Positions 27,001 to 32,779 of a stretch of DNA of 64,000 nt are shown here, one piece after another. The notes beneath the pieces were generated by a model, which saw nothing but the letters and a program-made list of their open reading frames with translations, was not told where the DNA came from and searched no databases. Within the stretch, counting starts at the first letter, position 1, and every line of letters begins with the position of its first letter. Origin of the DNA: Heterocephalus glaber (lineage: Eukaryota; Chordata; Mammalia; Rodentia; Bathyergidae); NCBI RefSeq assembly GCF_000247695.1, contig NW_004624804.1, forward strand, positions 11,724,337 to 11,788,336. The letters are read 5' to 3'. Both the position numbers and the translations under genes were made by a program.

Positions 27001-29570
27001 TTGAGCCCAGGCTGGGCAATTTACCAAGAACCTGTCTTAAAATTAAAAATTAAAAAAGGGGCTAGCACTGTCAGTCACTAGAGATGCTATAATAACAGTT
27101 GTTAAACATGTATGTTGGGCTGGGGATTTAGCTCAGTGGTTCCGCTGCCTTCCTTGCAAGCGCAAGGACCCAAGTTCGATCTCTGGTACCAAAACAAAAG
27201 TGTATGCTCTGAAACCAGGATAACTGAGTTCCATTCTTGCCACTTAAAGCTAAGTAATCTTCCACAAGTTATTTAACCTCCCTGTGCCTGTTTCCTTACC
27301 TGTAATATGGCGATGATAGGACCTACTTTGTTTGTAAGGCTTAAGTAAATTATCAGATTTGAAAACGCTCAGAAGTGCTCTTAGCATATAGTAACTGTTC
27401 CATAAGTATCAGTGACTGTTACAATGTTCCTTACTAATTTTTTATCCTAGGCAAGTTATTTATTATTATAATTACTGGTATTGACAATATTTACCTATGT
27501 CCACTAAGTCTTAGTTTTCTCTTCCATAAAATATCAAAAGATGGTCATAAAAATTAAGAAAATGCTAAATATAAAGCACCTCAGTATCAGCTGTGAACTT
27601 TTCAAGTTCTGAAAAAAAGATACTGTATTTAAGATGCATACATAAGTAAGCATCATGTAAGATAACTAGAATATGAGAAGATGGTTTATGATGATGTACA
27701 TAAAACAGCAACATTAATTAGAGGACATTACAACTTATACATGACAAACTTTTTACTTTTAACACAGGGTCAGTAGACTGGGAAAAGACCCAATGTACCA
27801 TGATTTCAGTGTTGCATTTAAATACAGTACTAATTTCCATAACAATTTTATAGAATATGATAAAGAAAACCAAGTTGAGTATCAGTACAACTAAATGAAT
27901 GTGTAGCTATAGGAAAAACCTTAACCCCAAACTATTAATTAATAAATTAATTTGCAAACATATTTTTCATTCTCCTATTTACCTAACATCTTTGAGTGGG
28001 CGGATATTAATACATTTTGGCTAAAATGGTTCTTTTTTGACTAAAATTTCGATACAAAGATCCTGAGTGTTTTAAATTGACATGTGAAAAAATTTGCTGA
28101 CCAACAAAGATTGAACTAACAGTTAAAGGTTTAGGAAAAAGTACAACACGAAGTCCCATTAATAGAAGCTCAGAGGAAATAATATGAGCAGAAGTCAAAA
28201 GACATAGGAAAAATTTAATTTCATTTCTAGTTGTTATATTGCATGAGTAAGAAAAAAGTAACCAAGATGCTTAGACATATATGTATCACAAGCATCATAA
28301 AATAAAATCTAGAAATATTCAGGCTAGGTAATGACTAGGGGTTTGCATTTGCACATTTAAGGAATCACAGCATCTGTCTTCTAGTGAAAGAATACTGAAA
28401 AAGAATATATGAGAAAATAAAGAGTAATTATGAATTACTACTAAGAATAACAATTACAGTTGTGTGCAGGAGAATGAGCTACTAAATAGTAACCTCCATC
28501 AACAGAGGCCAATGAAAACTCACTAGAAATTTAAAGAGATGGGAATTCATGTTTCTGGAAGAAATTTGATCTTTATCACATGATTAATTTTCCACTAGAA
28601 TACTTGCAGAATAAGACAAAATTACTCAAAGAAACAAAATTGACAAAAGAAATCACACACAAAGACAGTACCAAGGCTGGGTGTGGTGGTGCACGCCTAT
28701 AATCCCAGCACTCTGGAGGCTGAGGCTGGAAGATTGCAGGCAGTTTTAGCACAGCCTGGGCTAAAGTGAGTTCAAGGCCAGCCTGAACCACATATGCAGA
28801 TCCTGTCTCAAGACAAACAAACAAACAAACAAAGAAGCACCAAATCCTACATAAACACAGAATACATCAAAATCTTGATCATGATTACTAAACTGTATTA
28901 ATTTTTTTACAACAAAATCTACCACCTAAGTCAACAATAATTTTTCTACTTATCAAATAATAAACTTAATGTCAGTGTCCATTCTTTCTTTAAATAATTT
29001 TGTTTTCTCTTTGAGTAATAATTTCACTCTACAATAACATTAGAATTCTGATAGACAAAAAAATAACCTAAAGATACAGCAAATGAACATCAACAGGAAA
29101 CTTTTTCTTTGAAATGTAAGAAAATACAAGTTAAAAAAATACAAGTCAAATTAAAAAAAGGAAACTTTTTCTTTTGTTCCCCATTAGTTCAATAGAATAA
29201 TGTTCACCTTCAACCTCCATTAAATATTTTGCATGTGATAATCCTAAAAGTAAAGTAATAGCAAAATGCAGATATCCCCTTACAAGCGACTTTTGTCAAT
29301 ATCAATTTTTCATGTATACATGCTTAGAGAATACAATCTAAATCTCTTTTTTTAAAAAGTGTAAGTATATGGCAAAACTACTACCTTGGGTGTGCTTCCT
29401 TTAATGAATTTTTTAATTGAAGACAATAAGCCGGTCTCATTCTTCGGTGGTTTTTCTCCTCGTGAAGGCAGGCTATCATCAACCTCTGAATATTTCCTTT
29501 TGGCTCTGGCAGTGCGCTGTGTTTGGATTGGACTGGATTGCTGAGAAGCTTTTCGTGTTCTCAGTCTCAT
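2934..29570 (-). CDS. CTDSPL2: CTDSPL2 (SCP4) coding region, exons 2-8, 3'-incomplete
   Basis: Seven coding segments on the minus strand join in consistent phase to give residues 1-323 of CTD small phosphatase-like 2; the family protein is about 466 residues. Seen: a basic, Ser/Thr-rich N-terminus with an NLS-like RAKRKYSE stretch (about residues 22-29), an acidic low-complexity middle, and the start of the FCP1-homology domain (from about residue 285) with the DxDxT motif at D293, D295 and T297. Known of the family: HAD-superfamily Mg-dependent Ser/Thr phosphatases that form an aspartyl-phosphate on the first Asp; SCP4 is nuclear and is reported to act on FoxO and Smad proteins. Segments: 29385-29570, 18773-18911, 16596-16745, 12027-12242, 7393-7471, 6730-6841, 2934-3020. 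The remaining C-terminal exons lie left of position 1. No stop or frameshift interrupts the segments, so the gene looks intact. Confidence 0.97.
3188..3370 (-). mobile_element. MER5-like hAT fossil
   Basis: The right end reads gtttgagaaccactg and the interior gattctgatg, both typical of MER5. The left end is diverged. Confidence 0.7.
3478..3519. repeat. (TA)n/(TG)n microsatellite
   Basis: Alternating purine-pyrimidine, about 42 bp: catacatatatatatatatg followed by TG and TA steps. Confidence 0.9.
3683..3768 (+). mobile_element. ID-like SINE
   Basis: Full-length copy of the gtgcctgcc subtype with intact A and B boxes and an A12 tail. Confidence 0.92.
3865..4057 (-). mobile_element. B1-ID composite SINE (B1-dID type)
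   Basis: Poly(T), then an antisense ID part (gaattgaacccaaga), then an antisense B1 part ending ccacatccagct. Old, diverged copy. Confidence 0.85.
4155..4236 (-). mobile_element. ID-like SINE
   Basis: Poly(T), ggggatcaaactcaggacct, then gagctaaatccctggc. Short duplication of atcctag around it. Confidence 0.9.
4555..4639 (+). mobile_element. ID-like SINE
   Basis: Flanked by a perfect 10-bp duplication atatgaactc (4545-4554 and 4640-4649). Confidence 0.93.
4772..4969 (+). mobile_element. B1-ID composite SINE, complete
   Basis: A 5' B1 half (cctataatcccagcac) and a 3' ID half (gatgtagctcagtg) lie between one perfect 12-bp duplication aaaagtatctta (4760-4771 and 4970-4981). The two halves therefore moved as one unit. 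Confidence 0.9.
5308..5514 (-). mobile_element. B1-ID composite SINE
   Basis: Antisense: an ID part with aattacaccctaatcc, then a B1 part ending ccaccacacccagct. Confidence 0.8.
5546..5637 (+). mobile_element. ID-like SINE
   Basis: Near-consensus copy (gggccggggatttagctcag) with an A16 tail. Confidence 0.94.
5904..5995 (+). mobile_element. Old ID SINE
   Basis: Classical ID layout (gccctgggtttgatc) rather than the young cgcctgcc subtype. Diverged. Confidence 0.75.
6075..6155 (+). mobile_element. ID-like SINE with a B-box deletion
   Basis: Lacks about 10 bp of the B box (gagttcgat). Flanked by a 14-bp duplication with one mismatch (6061-6074 and 6156-6169). Confidence 0.92.
6275..6452 (-). 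mobile_element. B1-ID composite SINE
   Basis: Antisense ID part agattgaacccaggggc, then a B1 part ending gggattacaggtgtatacc. Confidence 0.85.
6475..6510. repeat. Two short (TG)n runs
   Basis: tgtgtgtgtg and gtgtgtgtgt separated by a T-rich spacer, next to a B1 tail. Confidence 0.85.
6511..6655 (-). mobile_element. B1 SINE
   Basis: Starts gagacagagtctcac and ends ccaccatgcccagct, with the internal 29-bp duplication. A TG repeat adjoins it. Confidence 0.9.
6730..6841 (-). CDS. CTDSPL2: CTDSPL2 exon 7 (residues 258-294), start of phosphatase domain
   Basis: The 112-bp exon encodes [20 protein letters not shown] then [17 protein letters not shown]. The acceptor is tgatttatag| and the donor is CTG|GTAAGTG. 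It ends inside the catalytic motif: the first (nucleophilic) Asp, D293, is the second-last residue of this exon, and the exon leaves in phase 0. Confidence 0.97.
7393..7471 (-). CDS. CTDSPL2: CTDSPL2 exon 6 (residues 231-256 plus two bases of 257)
   Basis: This 79-bp exon is too short to stand out as an ORF. It encodes [20 protein letters not shown] then DWEVFDP. The acceptor is ttattaaatag|CACC and the donor is CC|GTGAGT. Two bases of Pro257 are carried into exon 7. The acidic and aromatic residues just before the catalytic domain are conserved in the family as I recall it. Confidence 0.96.
7507..7561 (-). mobile_element. Internally deleted ID-like SINE
   Basis: Only 55 bp: the centre is missing. 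A perfect 16-bp duplication gaaaatgttaactttt (7491-7506 and 7562-7577) flanks it. Confidence 0.9.
7845..7935 (+). mobile_element. ID-like SINE
   Basis: Full length, gcaccacgcctgcc subtype, mixed A/C tail. Confidence 0.92.
8083..8162 (+). mobile_element. Old ID SINE
   Basis: gggatgtagttcagtggtag and ccctgagtttgacccc. Classical ID form. Confidence 0.8.
8165..8590 (+). mobile_element. L1 3' end (ORF2 terminus and 3' UTR)
   Basis: The motif order is that of old mammalian L1 3' ends: acatggatgcaacttagatc, tggtggttaccagagcctgg, agaaaggattttgaat, and a tail with tttttatgtatcagtc. No open frame remains. Confidence 0.75.
8716..8795 (+). mobile_element. Old ID SINE
   Basis: gctggggatgtagctcagca and ggttcaagccccag. 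Classical ID form. Confidence 0.8.
8842..8926 (+). mobile_element. ID-like SINE
   Basis: Full length. A 15-bp duplication with one mismatch, agaaatcactgcctt (8827-8841 and 8927-8941). Confidence 0.94.
8996..9150 (+). mobile_element. B1 SINE
   Basis: gggtgtgatggcatacacc to gagactgtgtctcaaaa with the 29-bp internal duplication. Confidence 0.9.
9260..9349 (+). mobile_element. ID-like SINE
   Basis: Full length, with a tail rich in A and C. Confidence 0.92.
9783..9901 (-). mobile_element. Old B1-like SINE
   Basis: ctcattatgttgaccagaat and gtacccagctc. Monomeric and diverged. Confidence 0.6.
10345..10440 (+). mobile_element. MIR-like remnant
   Basis: agccctggactttacac followed by attagccttataaccc resembles the 5' half of MIR. 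Low certainty. Confidence 0.35.
10684..10836 (+). mobile_element. B1 SINE
   Basis: agctgggtgtggtgccaca to gcgagaccctgtctcaaaa plus an A14 tail; 29-bp duplication present. Confidence 0.93.
10966..11076 (+). mobile_element. B1 SINE whose tail became a purine repeat
   Basis: ggccgggcatggtggtggtg to cagtgagaccctgcctcgga. Its A-rich tail runs into the polypurine tract. It lacks the second 29-bp unit. Confidence 0.9.
11077..11245 (+). repeat. Polypurine tract, (GGGACA/GGGAAA)n to (GAAA)n
   Basis: About 170 bases with almost no pyrimidine except scattered C. Both strands read as false low-complexity ORFs (Lys/Arg/Glu-rich or Phe/Ser/Leu-rich). Confidence 0.9.
11304..11374 (+). mobile_element. 5'-truncated ID-like SINE
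   Basis: Starts at gacgcctgctgcataagcgc and ends in A14. It sits between copies of gaatgaaggg. Confidence 0.85.
11380..11473 (+). mobile_element. ID-like SINE
   Basis: Follows the previous element directly. Full length, with a degraded B box. Confidence 0.88.
11480..11626 (-). mobile_element. B1 SINE
   Basis: Antisense: ttttttcagacaaggtcttg to ccaccatgcccagcc. Confidence 0.9.
12027..12242 (-). CDS. CTDSPL2: CTDSPL2 exon 5 (residues 159-230 plus first base of 231)
   Basis: The 216-bp exon encodes [20 protein letters not shown], then an acidic Ser/Thr-rich segment ([10 protein letters not shown]), then [19 protein letters not shown]. The acceptor is gatgatttcag| and the donor is ACAG|GTAAAA. 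Reading through the donor gives GKNNS and then soon stops. No domain is visible; composition suggests a disordered acidic linker before the phosphatase domain. Confidence 0.97.
12716..12801 (+). mobile_element. ID-like SINE
   Basis: Full length; gggccgggtatttagctcag to an A10 tail. Confidence 0.92.
13095..13177 (-). mobile_element. ID-like SINE
   Basis: Poly(T), ggtaccagggattgaactc. Flanked by copies of cctgttctttt. Confidence 0.93.
13691..13794 (-). mobile_element. B1 SINE, partial
   Basis: ttgagatatgatctttttat to ccaccacacctggc; internal deletion. Confidence 0.85.
14178..14258 (-). mobile_element. ID-like SINE
   Basis: Perfect 13-bp duplication cctgtttcaattt (14165-14177 and 14259-14271). 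Confidence 0.94.
14452..14548 (-). mobile_element. B1 SINE, partial
   Basis: T19 then gggagacagagtcttgctat; the middle is deleted. Confidence 0.85.
14688..14774 (-). mobile_element. B1 SINE, partial
   Basis: cttgagacaggagcttt to gcacgcagctc. Confidence 0.75.
14917..14996 (-). mobile_element. ID-like SINE
   Basis: Perfect 15-bp duplication gcccagtatgacttt (14902-14916 and 14997-15011). It inserted into the B1 remnant that continues at 15016. Confidence 0.94.
15016..15080 (-). mobile_element. B1 remnant
   Basis: attcttctgccttagcctct to ccaccactgctgg, the 5' half of a B1 in antisense. Confidence 0.7.
15118..15209 (+). mobile_element. ID-like SINE
   Basis: First of two head-to-tail ID copies between gtaagttcctt repeats at 15105-15115 and 15301-15311. 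Confidence 0.9.
15218..15300 (+). mobile_element. ID-like SINE, internally deleted
   Basis: Second copy of the tandem pair; lacks the ccgcctgcc spacer. A17 tail. Confidence 0.9.
15530..15617 (-). mobile_element. ID-like SINE
   Basis: Flanked by 11-bp repeats gtagaatttta (15518-15528 and 15622-15632). Confidence 0.92.
16211..16296 (+). mobile_element. ID-like SINE
   Basis: gtgcctgcc-like subtype. Repeats of aagttttata flank it at about 16195 and 16297. Confidence 0.92.
16596..16745 (-). CDS. CTDSPL2: CTDSPL2 exon 4 (residues 109-159)
   Basis: The 150-bp exon encodes [15 protein letters not shown], then a proline/serine linker ([19 protein letters not shown]), then FFSPANKN. The acceptor is ttctttcttag| and the donor is a near-consensus G|GTAAGTG. 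The SP-containing linker looks intrinsically disordered and has several Ser-Pro/Thr-Pro-type sites. The split codons at both edges match exons 3 and 5. Confidence 0.97.
16894..17026 (+). mobile_element. B1 SINE
   Basis: Perfect 11-bp duplication atcatgaaata (16883-16893 and 17027-17037). Confidence 0.92.
17174..17236 (+). mobile_element. 5'-truncated ID-like SINE
   Basis: Starts at the cgcctgcc core. Perfect 11-bp duplication aaagaaagtga (17163-17173 and 17237-17247), so the truncation arose at insertion. Confidence 0.92.
17449..17521 (+). mobile_element. Old ID SINE
   Basis: gaagatctcagtggtag and gttcaattcccagcacc. Confidence 0.75.
17627..17746 (-). mobile_element. B1 SINE (lacks the second 29-bp unit)
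   Basis: gagacagggtctcgctatat to catcaccatgtccagca. Confidence 0.9.
18130..18305 (+). mobile_element. MER20-like hAT fossil
   Basis: Landmarks in order: gataattctttg, tgcactataggatgc, and gtctccagatattgataaat. They match the mammalian MER20-type element I recall. Strongly diverged. Confidence 0.55.
18468..18546 (-). mobile_element. Old ID SINE
   Basis: gctgggatttgaacccaggg to actacatcccaatc. Confidence 0.75.
18773..18911 (-). CDS. CTDSPL2: CTDSPL2 exon 3 (residues 63-108 plus first base of 109)
   Basis: The 139-bp exon encodes [15 protein letters not shown] through RRKSQVNG, a basic Lys/Arg-rich stretch. The acceptor is cttatatcttaag| and the donor is GGAG|GTTTGT, a poor match to consensus at +3 to +5. 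It enters in phase 0 and leaves one base (G) that completes Glu109 with exon 4. Several SR and RRKS sites could be kinase targets; that is inference. Confidence 0.96.
19358..19443 (+). mobile_element. ID-like SINE
   Basis: Perfect 15-bp duplication aaaaaacagggcctg (19343-19357 and 19444-19458). Confidence 0.93.
19652..19728 (-). mobile_element. Old ID SINE
   Basis: ctggggattaaatccaggg to ctatacccccaatcc. Confidence 0.75.
20214..20370 (+). mobile_element. B1 SINE
   Basis: ggtcaggcgtgatggcacac to tagtgagactctgtctcaaa, with an (AAAAT)n tail and the 29-bp duplication. Confidence 0.92.
20836..20986 (+). mobile_element. B1 SINE
   Basis: cagctgggcatggtggcaaa to gagaacttgactcaaaaaga. Confidence 0.9.
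21788..21902 (+). mobile_element. B1 SINE, internally deleted
   Basis: ttgccgggcgtggtggtaca to cgaaaaccaaaccg; one 29-bp unit and more are missing. Confidence 0.88.
22025..22101 (-). mobile_element. Old ID SINE
   Basis: gtgctaggggttggggcc to tatacctccagctctc. Confidence 0.7.
22167..22593 (+). mobile_element. Solo LTR, ERVK (class II)-type, 427 bp
   Basis: Begins TGCTGGGC and ends GTGGCA (TG...CA), flanked by perfect 6-bp repeats AATACC at 22161-22166 and 22594-22599; six bases is the duplication size typical of class II (ERVK) integrases. A TATA box (TATAAATA, 22433-22440) overlaps a poly(A) signal (AATAAA, 22437-22442), followed by a GT-rich stretch, an arrangement seen in some betaretroviral LTRs. 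No internal gag/pol sequence adjoins it, so it is a recombined solo LTR. The family assignment is inferred from duplication size and layout. Confidence 0.75.
23216..23246. repeat. (TG)n imperfect microsatellite
   Basis: tgtgtgcgtgtgcatgtgcg followed by tgtgtgg. Confidence 0.85.
23275..23535 (-). mobile_element. L1 fragment, antisense
   Basis: gttaactacagtcactatgt and gagcattttttcatgtgct, then attgccatttatatgttttc, are the reverse complement of the end of L1 ORF2 and its 3' region. Confidence 0.65.
23545..23721 (-). mobile_element. B1-ID composite SINE
   Basis: gggactgaacccaggaacac, then the B1 part ending ccaccacaaccagcc. Confidence 0.85.
23730..24073 (+). mobile_element. L1 5'-region-like fragment
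   Basis: cagaagaaaatggagtagc, gaccccagggtgttctatct and atttcaagcataaaggg match the run found in the 5' region of older L1 subfamilies. Short frames here are remnants. Confidence 0.5.
24074..24160 (+). mobile_element. B1 fragment
   Basis: gatggcacacacctgtagtc to gcctgcctcaaaaaaag; internal deletion. Confidence 0.7.
24290..24935 (+). mobile_element. L1 ORF2 fragment
   Basis: Contains cttcctcaaactggtagagg, actaatggtgaaagcaatcc, and tggaacaaaactagatgac, collinear with the reverse-transcriptase-distal part of ORF2. Ends with aatatgcaccaataaaa, like other L1 tails here. Many stops. Confidence 0.7.
25251..25378 (+). mobile_element. B1 SINE in the MaLR LTR
   Basis: gggcatgcctgtaattcct to gcaagaccttgtcacagaaa. 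Confidence 0.85.
25587..25735 (-). mobile_element. B1 SINE in the MaLR LTR
   Basis: gttttgagacagggtatgac to gccaccatgcccagctc, 29-bp duplication present. Confidence 0.9.
25797..25832. repeat. (AGTATATATA)n short tandem repeat
   Basis: Three imperfect units of agtatatata at the end of the MaLR LTR. Confidence 0.8.
25854..25939 (-). mobile_element. ID-like SINE
   Basis: ggtactggggatcgaactca; flanked by caacaacct copies. Confidence 0.92.
26040..26158 (+). mobile_element. Diverged B1-like SINE
   Basis: gtgggcatagtgacacac to gtccagtatcaaaaca; an ID-like end may make it a deleted composite. Confidence 0.6.
26159..26365 (+). mobile_element. B1-ID composite SINE
   Basis: tggcatggtggtgcacacc, tcctgtctcaaaaaaaa, then an ID half (ggagatgtagctcagtg). 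Confidence 0.8.
26931..27060 (+). mobile_element. Old B1-like SINE
   Basis: gttggcacacctgtaatccc to gaacctgtcttaaaatt. Confidence 0.8.
27117..27198 (+). mobile_element. ID-like SINE
   Basis: Near-consensus copy, gggctggggatttagctcag, inserted in MIR-related sequence. Confidence 0.93.
27201..27422 (+). mobile_element. MIR SINE
   Basis: Reads cttgccacttaaagctaag, ttatttaacctccctgtgcc and gcatatagtaactgttcc in the order of the MIR consensus. The ID-like SINE at 27117 inserted into its 5' part. Confidence 0.8.
27447..27600 (+). mobile_element. MIR-like fragment
   Basis: A second weak MIR match directly downstream (gcaagttatttattatt, ttagttttctcttccataaa). Confidence 0.45.
28674..28836 (+). mobile_element. 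B1 SINE with (CAAA)n tail
   Basis: ggctgggtgtggtggtgcac to atcctgtctcaagac, then (caaa)4. Confidence 0.92.
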
Positions 29571-29594
29571 CTTTTATGGGTGCCACATGTAAAA
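29385..29594 (-). CDS. CTDSPL2: CTDSPL2 exon 2 (start codon, residues 1-62)
   Basis: ATG is at 29568-29570 (minus strand) and opens [11 protein letters not shown], the N-terminus I recognise for CTDSPL2. The coding part is 186 bp and ends in GSTPK in phase 0. The donor is AAG|GTAGTAG, which is weak because it lacks the GTRAGT core. About 24 bp of 5' UTR precede the ATG if the acceptor is the AG at 29595-29596, after a T-rich tract (tctcttaaag). An AG directly before the ATG is an alternative acceptor. The segment contains the likely nuclear-localisation cluster (ARAKRKYSE). Confidence 0.95.
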
Positions 29595-29889
29595 CTTTAA
29601 GAGAAAAAATAAAGCTTATTAAAATTCAACCTAGTGTACATAAATATGCCCAGCTTATATGATAAAAAAATACACTGATTAAAAAAATGTTGGTCTTTAA
29701 GCAGACTGAAATAAGAAATTAAAAAGAAGAAATTAATATTTTAAGTAAAAGGTTTTCTACTTTTTACTATCTCAAGTTATCCTCTCAACAACCTCTAAAA
29801 TATTGTATCTTATGATCTAAACTAAGGATCCAAAGAGTATGCATATTCTTCCTACAATCTTATGCCGCCTGTAACACCTATGCCACTGT

Positions 29890-30010
29890 TATCATTTGTT
29901 AATCACTCCTTTATTCTACAAATTATTGAGCAGTTAACCATACTTGAAGCACTGAGCTAGGTAAACACAATAAGTAGTAAAAAAGGTTGGGAAGGATTTT
30001 GCCCTTAAAA
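29890..30010. mobile_element. MIR/L2-like fragment
   Basis: Contains attattgagcagttaacc, then gcactgagctaggtaaac, as in the old mammalian repeats with the gcactgtgctagg motif. Weak. Confidence 0.4.
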
Positions 30011-30083
30011 CATAATGGGAAAAACTATCATTCAATGAATGAATCAAATTCATAGACATAGTTCAACAATCAACGACCATATA

Positions 30084-30224
30084 AGGGCAGAGGATTTAGC
30101 TCAGTGGTTCCCCCGCCTGCCTCGCAAGTGCAAGGTCCTGAGTGTGATCCCCGCCTGCCTCGAAAGTGCAAGGTCCTGAGTGTGATCCCCGGTACCAAAA
30201 AACAAAACAAAAACAAAAACAAAA
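30084..30224 (+). mobile_element. ID-like SINE with internal 38-bp duplication
   Basis: The core-to-B-box segment occurs twice in tandem (30111-30148 and 30149-30186, one mismatch). The result has two B boxes. Confidence 0.93.
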
Positions 30225-30236
30225 AACTAGATGAAT

Positions 30237-30330
30237 AGGCTGTGGATATGGCTCAGTGGTAAAGCATTTGCCTTGCATGTGTGAGGTTCTGAGTCTGATC
30301 CCCAGCACAGTCAAAAACAAACAAAAAAGC
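30237..30330 (+). mobile_element. Old ID SINE
   Basis: gctgtggatatggctcagtg and gtctgatccccagcac. Confidence 0.85.
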
Positions 30331-30369
30331 CTGGATTTATGTAAGGGGGAAAAAAATGAGGCTATCTAC

Positions 30370-30465
30370 TTGAACTCTCTCATTTTACAGATGATAAAAT
30401 TAATGGCTGACAAGACTGCTACAACACATAGAAAATTAAGGTCACAGACTGAATTATAATTTGTG
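30370..30465. mobile_element. MIR-like remnant
   Basis: ctctcattttacagatgata followed by aaggtcacagactgaa, the 3' landmarks of MIR. Low certainty. Confidence 0.4.
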
Positions 30466-30612
30466 AAAAAAAATACAAAGACTAAGATTTGAATTTTAAT
30501 ACAACTTTGGTTATACTTAAGCTACATCACTTAACTATCTTTCTTTCACTTTTATAAAGTATACTCTGACCTCTGTATTTGCAAGTTTAACCAATCATGG
30601 ACAGAAAATTTT

Positions 30613-30693
30613 GTGGGGGCCAGGGGGCTTTGAAATTAGGACCTTGCGCTTGCGAGGCAGGCGGCTGAACCACTGAGCTAAATCCCCAGCCCA
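30613..30693 (-). mobile_element. ID-like SINE, damaged 3' end
   Basis: gaccttgcgcttgcgaggca to ctgagctaaatccccagccc; its poly(T) end is replaced by G-rich sequence. Confidence 0.85.
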
Positions 30694-30809
30694 CTTCCTT
30701 TTCCTTCCCTCCCCCTTCCCGCTGGTCTCTTCCCCATCTTCAGAAGTCTACTCCTGGTTTCCTGTCATCTCCCTTCCCTCTCTCAGTTACCCCCTTCTGC
30801 TTATATAAA

Positions 30810-31400
30810 AGAAAACATGTGTAGAAAGAAAAATTTCCCACAAAGAAAAGGCCAGGACCAGATAGATGGCCTTACCGATAATTCCCCCTAATATTTAAAA
30901 AATTAACACCATTTCTTCCTAAATGCCTCCAAAAAATTAGTAAGAAACACTACCCAACACATTCCATGAGACCAACCTTATCAGTATACCAAAATCAGAT
31001 AAATACATCACAAGACAAGAAAGCCACACATCAATATCCTTTATGAACGCAAAGGTGGCTCAAAATTAAAAAATCAGGGGGTGGGAATATAACAGTGGCA
31101 AAGCAAGCCTAGTGTGCTTGAAGCCCTGGGTTTGATCCCTGGCACCTTATCCCCACAAAATAAAACAAAAAGATACTGATAATATACAATATTAGCAGGA
31201 TAAAGGAAGAAACCTGTATGATCACTTTAACTGACACAGAAAAAGCACTCAATCAAATCCTTTCACGATAAACATAATTTCAACAAATAAGGAATAGAAA
31301 GGAACTTCCTCAACCTGATAAAAGTAACCTATGAAAAACTTAGAGCACGTCATATGTGTTAAAACACTCAACGTTCAAAGACGTTCAACTCTCACCACTG
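30810..31400 (+). mobile_element. L1 ORF2 reverse-transcriptase-region fragment
   Basis: aaaaggccaggaccagatag, cattccatgagaccaacctt, and gaacttcctcaacctgataa follow ORF2 order. An ID-like SINE interrupts it at 31077. Frames are broken. Confidence 0.75.
31077..31160 (+). mobile_element. Old ID SINE in L1
   Basis: ccctgggtttgatccctggc; sits within the ORF2 fragment. Confidence 0.75.
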
Positions 31401-31656
31401 TTTTTTTCTTTTCATTACTGGGGATTAACACATTCCTGCCAACTTGAACCACAGATCTAATCACTTTTATCGGTCTTTTTACTAGTAATAAAATTAATAA
31501 GAAGCTGTCCAATGGGACAGTCATGCCTGTACCACTGGTGGTTCAAGCCACCCAAAAGTGAGACACACAAATTATGGCCCTATTAACTGAGCTACGAGTC
31601 ATGAACACGTTATGTTAAACCTGGGGCTTTCTAACCTAGCTACCTGCCAACCCTTT

Positions 31657-31774
31657 TTTCTCTTTTTGAGACAAGTTTTCACTAAATTGCCCAGACTGGA
31701 CTCAAACTTGTGATCTTTCTGCCTCAGCCTCCCAGAGTGCTGAATTACAAGCACACAATATCACACCCTGCTTC
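31657..31774 (-). mobile_element. B1 SINE
   Basis: ttgagacaagttttcacta to atcacaccctgctt. Confidence 0.8.
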
Positions 31775-32091
31775 ACCACTTGTTCTCAACATTTCACCGG
31801 AGAGTCTAACATGCAATTAGGCCTGAAAAATAAAGAAAACCGTATCAGAAAGAAAAGGCAAAACTCTCTTTGCAGATCATGTGATCTACAAAGAACAAAA
31901 GAGTGGAATAACTAACTTCATAAAAAGTTTTGTCTACCAAAAGGCACCACTAAGAAAACAACTAGGAAGGCAAGCACCTGACAGAACATTCGCAAAATAC
32001 GTATTTCACAAAGGACTTTATCTAGAACATTTAAAGAAGTCCTACAATGCCATAAAATGGGTAACCAAGCTAATTTTTAAAATGGGCAGAA

Positions 32092-32188
32092 AGGCCCAGG
32101 ATGTAGCTCACTGGCTCTGCACCTGCCTGGCAAGCACAAGGTCCTGAGTTTGATTCCTGGTACCAAAAATGAAAAAACAAAACAAAAC
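32092..32188 (+). mobile_element. ID-like SINE in L1
   Basis: gcacctgcctggcaagcaca; (aaaac)n tail. Flanked by aaatgggca copies. Confidence 0.92.
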
Positions 32189-32235
32189 AAATGGGCAAAA
32201 GACTTAAGAGACTTCATAAAAACTAAATGGCAAAA

Positions 32236-32325
32236 TAGGGCTGGGGATTTAGTTCAGCGGTGTTGCCGCCTGACTCGCAAGCCCAAGGTCCTGAGTCTGA
32301 TCCCCGGTAACAAAAAAAAAAAAAG
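32236..32325 (+). mobile_element. ID-like SINE in L1
   Basis: Perfect 15-bp duplication aactaaatggcaaaa (32221-32235 and 32326-32340). Confidence 0.95.
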
Positions 32326-32623
32326 AACTAAATGGCAAAACCATAAGAATATGATACTCAATATTCATCAGAAGTATAAGTTAAAACTATAAAAGCATTC
32401 CTTGAATGGCAAATGTGTAAAAGACTGACAAAAATAGTAACAGATGAAACAAGGAAACTCTCATGCTCTGCTACAGTAGTAGGAACAGAAGTTTTTTGGC
32501 AAAGTTCTAATGTAAATACACTTAATTCTTTGACCTGGTAATTGCACTTGTGAGTTTTTATCTAAGACAAATATAAACATGTACACGACACACTTTTACT
32601 TTTTTAAAAAAGCTGTATTCACT

Positions 32624-32779
32624 TGTGTGTGGTGACCCTCACCTGTAATCCCACATTTGGGAAGCTAAGGCAGGAAGACTGCCTTTTGAGGGCACCCTGG
32701 GCTACATACACAGTGAGTTCAAGGACACTCTGAACTACACAGAAGACCCTGTCTCAACAAAAATAAATAAAATAAAAAA
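32624..32779 (+). mobile_element. B1 SINE
   Basis: gtgtggtgaccctcacctgt to agaccctgtctcaacaa; 29-bp duplication. Confidence 0.9.

Larger units (their letters stand above)
18912..29384 (-). other. CTDSPL2: CTDSPL2 intron 2
   Basis: A 10.5-kb intron holding the solo ERVK-type LTR, an L1 cluster (23.2-25 kb), a MaLR-type LTR with nested B1s, two MIR fragments and about fifteen SINEs. AT-rich stretches at 19750-20200, 21000-21770 and 27600-28670 show nothing I can name. Confidence 0.9.
31790..32590 (+). mobile_element. L1 ORF2 3' continuation
   Basis: ctttgcagatcatgtgatct followed by aatgggcaaaagacttaag and tctcatgctctgctacagta continue the L1 copy that starts at 30810, with ID-like SINEs at 32092 and 32238. 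Confidence 0.7.
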
